From contig NZ_SWCN01000003.1 of the NCBI RefSeq assembly GCF_005116575.1, forward strand, positions 186,001 through 250,000: a DNA stretch of 64,000 nt, read 5' to 3'. Below the pieces are notes generated by a model that saw nothing but the letters and a program-made list of their open reading frames with translations, searched no databases and was not told where the DNA came from. The position numbers were made by a program, and so were the translations under genes. Origin of the DNA: Desulforhopalus sp. IMCC35007. GTDB lineage: Bacteria; Desulfobacterota; Desulfobulbia; Desulfobulbales; Desulfocapsaceae. This document shows, piece after piece, positions 59,995-64,000 of this stretch (position 1 is its first letter; every line of letters begins with the position of its first letter).

Positions 59995-60737
59995 CCCCCA
60001 GAAATGAGGATCAGCGTCTTGTCATCGTCGGTGCGTTCGCAAACCGATGGACCGGCAAGATATGTGGCCAATTTCGCCGAAAGCTCGACTAGGCGTCCCT
60101 CGCGCGGTGCGGCATCAACCGGGCGCAACATCGGATCGAAAAACCGGGGGTGCGCAGCCTGTTCCAGATGCGACAATGCCAGATCACCTACACCATCAGA
60201 GAACAACGCGAAGGCATCGTGTTCGCGCTGGTGACGGGTGATGTTCAGACGCGGTTCGGGGTCATCGGTGACAAAGTAGGTGCTGGACGCATACTCGCCG
60301 TTCTCGGGCCAGCAAAGCACATCCCATTCCCCGCCTTTCCTCCCGACAACGGAGCTATCGCCAATGTGCAGCGTGACCGCTTCATCCGGCGCGACAATGA
60401 TTGCCGCCAAGGTCGCGGCGAATTGCCGGGGAACGGTGCCCCGCCGGGTTGCTATTGTAGAAATTCGGTCCCGAAGTTCATCAACCCAGTCAACCAAACC
60501 CTCATCACTCGGCAACTCGGGATTTTCTTGCATCCATTCGCGGAATCGAACTGAAAGGAAACGGCAGGTTAGCCAGGCGCCAAATGCGCCGAATTTAGCG
60601 CTGCCAGCACCATCCGACACAACAGCGAAAATGCAGCCATTGCCCAATTCCGAGACAAAGTAGGCATCTTGCAGCCTGTCGCCATTCTGAATGTGGGACG
60701 TGCCGATTACGGACGCGGACGCCCACCGCCAAGCCAC
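59991..60737 (-). CDS. PP2C-type protein phosphatase of the TerY-P triad
   Basis: This 248-residue protein is a PP2C/PPM phosphatase that would reverse Ser/Thr phosphorylation by the adjacent kinase. Motifs include NGDRLQDAYFV, FAVVSDGAGSAKFGAFGAWL with metal-binding Asp, VTLHIGDSSVVG, FALFSDGVGDL and DDDKTLILI at the end. It is coupled to the kinase gene by an ATGA overlap and lies 4 bases after the vWA gene. Together these three match the vWA-PP2C-kinase triad described in tellurite-resistance-related and phage-defence surveys, as I recall them. Confidence 0.88.
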   Translation of the reverse strand: MAWRWASASVIGTSHIQNGDRLQDAYFVSELGNGCIFAVVSDGAGSAKFGAFGAWLTCRFLSVRFREWMQENPELPSDEGLVDWVDELRDRISTIATRRGTVPRQFAATLAAIIVAPDEAVTLHIGDSSVVGRKGGEWDVLCWPENGEYASSTYFVTDDPEPRLNITRHQREHDAFALFSDGVGDLALSHLEQAAHPRFFDPMLRPVDAAPREGRLVELSAKLATYLAGPSVCERTDDDKTLILISGG

Positions 60738-60741
60738 GGGA

Positions 60742-61419
60742 TCACCCAGCTACAGCCCAGCCATCCGGGGCGGTCGGGTTTTCGAGCGGAACGGCATCGC
60801 CGGGGTTGGACTGCGAGACCGCGCTAAGGGAACTGGACAACCATTGGAACAGTTCCTTGAAGGCTAGCCTTTTCAGCTTGAGCGGCTGGCGTGTGGCGAT
60901 CTGGCCAAGCACACCCATATCCGCTTGCTCCACGCCAACGGCGTAGAACATGAACTCCTGGCGTTCCTCGCCTTGGTGAACGCACCGCTTGGCTTTTTCC
61001 CAACTGTCGGTCGGAGCACCATCGGTAATAAGGAACACCCACGGGCGGTAGTATTTCACGCCATTCTCGCGGTAACGGTCCTTCCGCTGGCGGAGCATAT
61101 CCAGCCCGGTCACAATCGCCTCGCCCATCGGGGTTGCGTTGTTCGCCACCAGCGTTTCGGGATAGAAGTGATCCACCGAGGCAAATTCGGACTTGATCTC
61201 CACAGGCCCGAAAGTGATCATCGCCAGTTCCACGCGCTTTGCGGCCATCGGATCATTCATAAGTTCCTGCCGCAAGGTCGCCAGACCTTCGTTCAACTCT
61301 GAGATCGGCGCGCCACTCATTGAATAGGAGGTGTCCAGCAGTAGAATTACCGGGCAACGCTGTTCGGGGTTTTCCGCGAATTCCACATCGCTAAATGGTA
61401 GTTGGTCGAATTCATCCAT
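60742..61419 (-). CDS. TerY-like von Willebrand factor A domain protein
   Basis: The 225-residue protein is a vWA domain with a complete MIDAS site: DTSYSMSG near residue 29, the Thr in [15 protein letters not shown] and the Asp in [13 protein letters not shown]. This is the TerY form. It is the first gene of the triad. The start at 61419 (MDEFDQLP) is chosen for AAGGTG upstream; a longer frame to 61443 exists. The vWA domain probably acts as a metal-dependent protein-interaction platform, substrate or sensor for the kinase/phosphatase pair. Confidence 0.9.
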   Translation of the reverse strand: MDEFDQLPFSDVEFAENPEQRCPVILLLDTSYSMSGAPISELNEGLATLRQELMNDPMAAKRVELAMITFGPVEIKSEFASVDHFYPETLVANNATPMGEAIVTGLDMLRQRKDRYRENGVKYYRPWVFLITDGAPTDSWEKAKRCVHQGEERQEFMFYAVGVEQADMGVLGQIATRQPLKLKRLAFKELFQWLSSSLSAVSQSNPGDAVPLENPTAPDGWAVAG

Positions 61420-61443
61420 ATCTACACCTTGTTTATAAATCAT

Positions 61444-62040
61444 TGAGGATACTCACAGCGGCAATGATCGCTCCCTGGTTCCCTCTCATTACAAGTTATC
61501 CTGTTGATCTGTATATCTTCTCGGCTTGTGCAGGGATCTCTGTATGGCTCTATGCCTGCCAAAGCAGTATACCTAGCTCCTTTTACCAGAAATTCCTTGT
61601 AATGTACCAATATTTCGTAAAATGTTCTTGAAGAATTTGGCATGATAGGCTGTGCGCGTTTCTGTATATCATCCAAAATGGAACGATTAACAGTTTCTTG
61701 AGAACATTGTACAAATCGGCGCAGGAGGTTCTAACTTGCAAGATCAACCTTTTTTCCAAACGCAAAAGCAGAGGTGTTTCCTGATCACCTTTCTAGCAGT
61801 CCAGAAAAACAGGAGAATCTTTGCCCCAGACAGACTCAGTAGTCGACCTAGGCAAAGACTGGAGGTTTTGATCGAATATAGATATGTTGACTTTTGAGAT
61901 TCAAGTCGGCAGCGTCTTTCGGGGCAAATGATTCTTCCCTCTACCAGAGAGATTCTGGAATTATCTTCTGCCCCCAAAACACACAAAAGGCAGAGCCAAA
62001 TAGCTTGACCCTGCTTTTCCTACTTAAGCTTATCAATATG
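61444..62040. other. intergenic region upstream of the TerY-P triad
   Basis: About 600 bases of AT-rich DNA without a reliable gene. Minus-strand frames here encode low-complexity, cysteine-scattered peptides with no recognisable family. It should contain the promoter of the triad near 61440-61520. It also marks the return from the GC-rich triad to AT-rich DNA. Confidence 0.5.
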
Positions 62041-63504
62041 TTAGTTGGTCTCGCAATTCTTTATATTGTCATCAGACACATACACCAATGGGTCTTTGAC
62101 CACATTATGTACGCAAAATGTATATAAAGGCTTCTTAAACTCTGTTGTTGTGTTTATGACAGCAACACCATTGCTGTCAGTTACTCCGCTACTCGTCTCA
62201 TTAAAGTCACCAGTAAATGTTCCAGTAACAGCAGCACCAGCAACAGGTTTACCATAATCGTCAGAAACGGTGACTAATACTTCACCGTAACTTCGCCCCT
62301 TGCTGCCACGAACAGTTGCAGCGACAATGAATTCAACATACATTGTACTACCTGTGAAAAAACAAGAACCAGCGGCGGCAACAAGCGAGCAATCGATGTC
62401 TGTTGCACCCAGATCATCGGTAACAGTGAGGCATACGTCATAGAAGCCGTTGCTTAATCCAGTTACGGTGGGACTAACCCCAGTCGCGTTAGCATTATTT
62501 GCTGGGTTTGTATTGTGCTGAAGTGTCCAGTAATACGAAACTATTGATCCATCGGTATCGTTAGATGCACTACCATCAAGAGTTACTTCATCGAACACGA
62601 CCTGTTCAAATCCACAATCAGAAGAAGGTGCTTGGTTGAAATCGGATATAGGTGTCTCTGGGTGGGGTTCAGTGAGAAATGGAACATATTGAACGTAATT
62701 AGCACTACTGTAATCATCATTTTTGTCATAAATCATCGATTCGATAACAGTGGGGTCAGTCGTCCCCCAGTAATTATTTATAGCTAGTATATCGGCGCTA
62801 TCATATCCACCACCTGGTAGCATAATAGCAACTCTATCAGTACTGAGAAAACTATTAAATTCGGCGATAGTTTCCGATGTATCATAACTCGCCCAATTAT
62901 CGATTGCATAAGTTGTGGGTTGGTAGAATACGTTGTTTCGTATATAAACTTTTTTATTCCCACTGAGTCCAACGCTGATACTACCACTGTTGACAAAGAC
63001 ATTTCTCTCAATATAGCAATCCCCGATTGGGTACCAAAGATATGTCATGGGCATATCCTCAAGGTGTGAGTCACGAAGAATAATGGAACCGTATACCGCA
63101 CTGCCATATCCCGTGTATAGGCTACCACTGTAAATTCGTGCGAACTCTATTCTTATCAGGCCGTTCTGTGGATCATTTCCATAAAGACTTCCAGGCATTA
63201 TCTGAACCTGATTAAGGATAATAGGTAAATCTTGATTACCAATAGCCCGAAATTCACCCCAAACTTGGATGCGATTGCTGGAGCCATAAATTTCTACACC
63301 TGGCTCAACAACTAAGACCACTCCCAAAGATATTTGTACGGTAGAGGAGATGAGATAGGGTGAGTTGGCTACTGTCCATGTCGTGTTTGATGTTATAATT
63401 CCCCCGACCTGAGTATCAGCCGATGCGAAGGTTGCCGATGCAAAGGTTATTGCCACTAATAAAACGCAGACTGCATTGCCAGCCTTAGAAAAAACTCTCA
63501 TCAT
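62041..63504 (-). CDS. secreted beta-helix/PKD/Ig-like domain protein
   Basis: The 487-residue protein has a signal peptide (about VLLVAITFASATFASA), then repeats typical of a right-handed beta-helix or periplasmic copper-binding-like fold (IRIEFARIYSG, YIERNVFVNSG, VYIRNNVFYQPTTYAID, ILAINNYWGTTDPTVIE). A PKD-like domain follows (VTLDGSASNDTDGSIVSYYW, FYDVCLTVTDDLGATDIDCS), and a C-terminal Ig-like Big domain (VLVTVSDDYGKPVAGAAVTG, GVAVINTTTEF). It is a cell-surface or secreted protein, perhaps for adhesion or polysaccharide binding. The start at 63504 has AAGGAG upstream. Confidence 0.8.
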   Translation of the reverse strand: MMRVFSKAGNAVCVLLVAITFASATFASADTQVGGIITSNTTWTVANSPYLISSTVQISLGVVLVVEPGVEIYGSSNRIQVWGEFRAIGNQDLPIILNQVQIMPGSLYGNDPQNGLIRIEFARIYSGSLYTGYGSAVYGSIILRDSHLEDMPMTYLWYPIGDCYIERNVFVNSGSISVGLSGNKKVYIRNNVFYQPTTYAIDNWASYDTSETIAEFNSFLSTDRVAIMLPGGGYDSADILAINNYWGTTDPTVIESMIYDKNDDYSSANYVQYVPFLTEPHPETPISDFNQAPSSDCGFEQVVFDEVTLDGSASNDTDGSIVSYYWTLQHNTNPANNANATGVSPTVTGLSNGFYDVCLTVTDDLGATDIDCSLVAAAGSCFFTGSTMYVEFIVAATVRGSKGRSYGEVLVTVSDDYGKPVAGAAVTGTFTGDFNETSSGVTDSNGVAVINTTTEFKKPLYTFCVHNVVKDPLVYVSDDNIKNCETN

Positions 63505-63604
63505 CTTTGACTCCTTTGTGTAATAGGTATTTGACTTATAAAGCCAGTGACATCCCAACATCACGGCAGGTTCTTTTTAGACTCAACTTATTTGTTATGC
63601 AAGA

Positions 63605-63662
63605 AAGGAACCCAATACAGAGACATACGGCGTAATCCGCTGTATCCATTGCGCTACGACGC
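63605..63662 (-). other. tRNA-Arg-like remnant
   Basis: On the minus strand the sequence contains GTAGCGCAATGGATACAGC, close to a tRNA-Arg D-arm, then GGATTACGCC resembling an anticodon arm, and TTGGGTTC resembling the start of a T-arm. Acceptor stem and full folding are missing. A 9-bp inverted repeat TTTGTTATG/CATAACAAA (63591-63599, 63678-63686) brackets it. It may be a decayed tRNA fragment left by an integration event. Confidence 0.3.
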
Positions 63663-63778
63663 TTTTGGGAGAAATCTCATAACAAAGAATGTTAGTGGTG
63701 ATCCTTCTTTTCCGCTTTCTTGGGTCGGTTTTCCGGCAATGCGGATTGATTAACTACTTGATACAATAAAGACAATTA

Positions 63779-64000
63779 TACGACGATGTGGCGGTTCGGT
63801 TTAATGAAAGCAGTTGGAGGCAGTATGAAGTAAGGCTTAGTGGTGGAGGGGAAAACGCTCGGTTAAGATGCTTCCTGACCATAGTCAAAAAGAAGATACT
63901 GACAGAAAATATTGGTGACGTGTCGAGAATTTACCACATAAACCCGTCGGTCAAAATCAATAGGAGATATCTGAACTTTAAAATAAATCCAACCCCTTTT
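63779..64000 (+). other. open frame at window edge, possible gene fragment
   Basis: From 63779 a plus-strand frame stays open for 74 codons to the window end (YDDVAVRFNESSWRQYEVRL and onward). No ATG start or ribosome binding site is seen; a GTG at 63788 is possible. It could be the start of a gene that continues beyond the window, a remnant, or chance. I recognise no family. The rest of 63505-63778 holds only the tRNA-like remnant. Confidence 0.3.

Noticed and set aside
61744-61986. 80-residue minus-strand frame upstream of the TerY-like gene
   Set aside because: Composition is erratic, no start signal, no family; probably chance.
55822-64000. Search for the ICE right attachment site as a repeat of the tRNA-Glu 3' end
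   Set aside because: No matching copy was seen by eye on either strand, so no right boundary is called.

Overview
This 64 kb window looks like the chromosome of an anaerobic Desulfobacterota bacterium, probably close to Desulfobulbales/Desulfocapsaceae. It carries a large integrative and conjugative element (ICE) inserted at the 3' end of a tRNA-Glu gene. The phylum call is an inference from the complete futalosine-type menaquinone genes, the general protein flavour and the apparent use of selenocysteine; no 16S gene is present.

Chromosomal part (1-15035). On the plus strand are an MFS permease, a shikimate-kinase-like protein, a nitrous-oxide-stimulated-promoter family protein and a TIGR01777 epimerase-like protein. 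On the minus strand, behind a sigma-70 gene, lies a compact cluster for menaquinone: mqnE, mqnC, an aminodeoxyfutalosine deaminase, mqnA, a UbiX-type flavin prenyltransferase and a UbiA-type prenyltransferase. A DUF3108 exported protein and purC follow. malQ and tRNA-Glu(CTC), with its own consensus promoter, complete this part.

ICE backbone. A tyrosine integrase abuts the tRNA. Next come small HTH proteins, a regulator with an unrecognised C-terminal domain, a TrfA-family replication initiator followed by six 19-bp iterons and an AT-rich stretch (a probable oriV), and a sigma-like protein. An F-type transfer operon follows: traA, L, E, K, B, then (after 20 kb of cargo) traV, C, W, U, trbC, trbI, an S26 signal peptidase, a thioredoxin-like traF, traH and traG. 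Relaxase, coupling protein, TraN and the right attachment site are not seen and may lie to the right.

Cargo inside the transfer operon (24.3-44.3 kb). It starts with an AbiE-type toxin-antitoxin pair whose toxin gene is frameshifted. Next is the most striking segment, 27.4-31.7 kb: an ArsR-led minus-strand cluster in which four genes contain five in-frame TGA codons at plausible redox positions, each gene with a possible bacterial SECIS hairpin. These are a 149-aa unknown protein, a membrane rhodanese-DsbD-thioredoxin fusion with two TGA codons in the rhodanese active-site loop, and two tandem paralogous thioredoxin-like proteins. A TVP38-type membrane protein and a TauE/SafE exporter flank them. 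I read this as a mobile selenoprotein system for sulfur or selenium redox chemistry. Further right are an MDR oxidoreductase, a decayed integrase, a TetR-led fatty-acid oxidation operon (thiolase, acyl-CoA synthetase, acyl-CoA dehydrogenase, SDR; no enoyl-CoA hydratase) and a divergent acetyl-CoA hydrolase/transferase-GNAT fusion.

Right part (55.8-64 kb). A zinc-ribbon protein, an HNH restriction-type endonuclease and a TerY-P-type triad (kinase-HhH-WYL, PP2C phosphatase, vWA protein) form a probable defence or stress module. The triad is visibly richer in GC than its surroundings. A secreted beta-helix/PKD protein and a tRNA-like remnant lie at the right edge.
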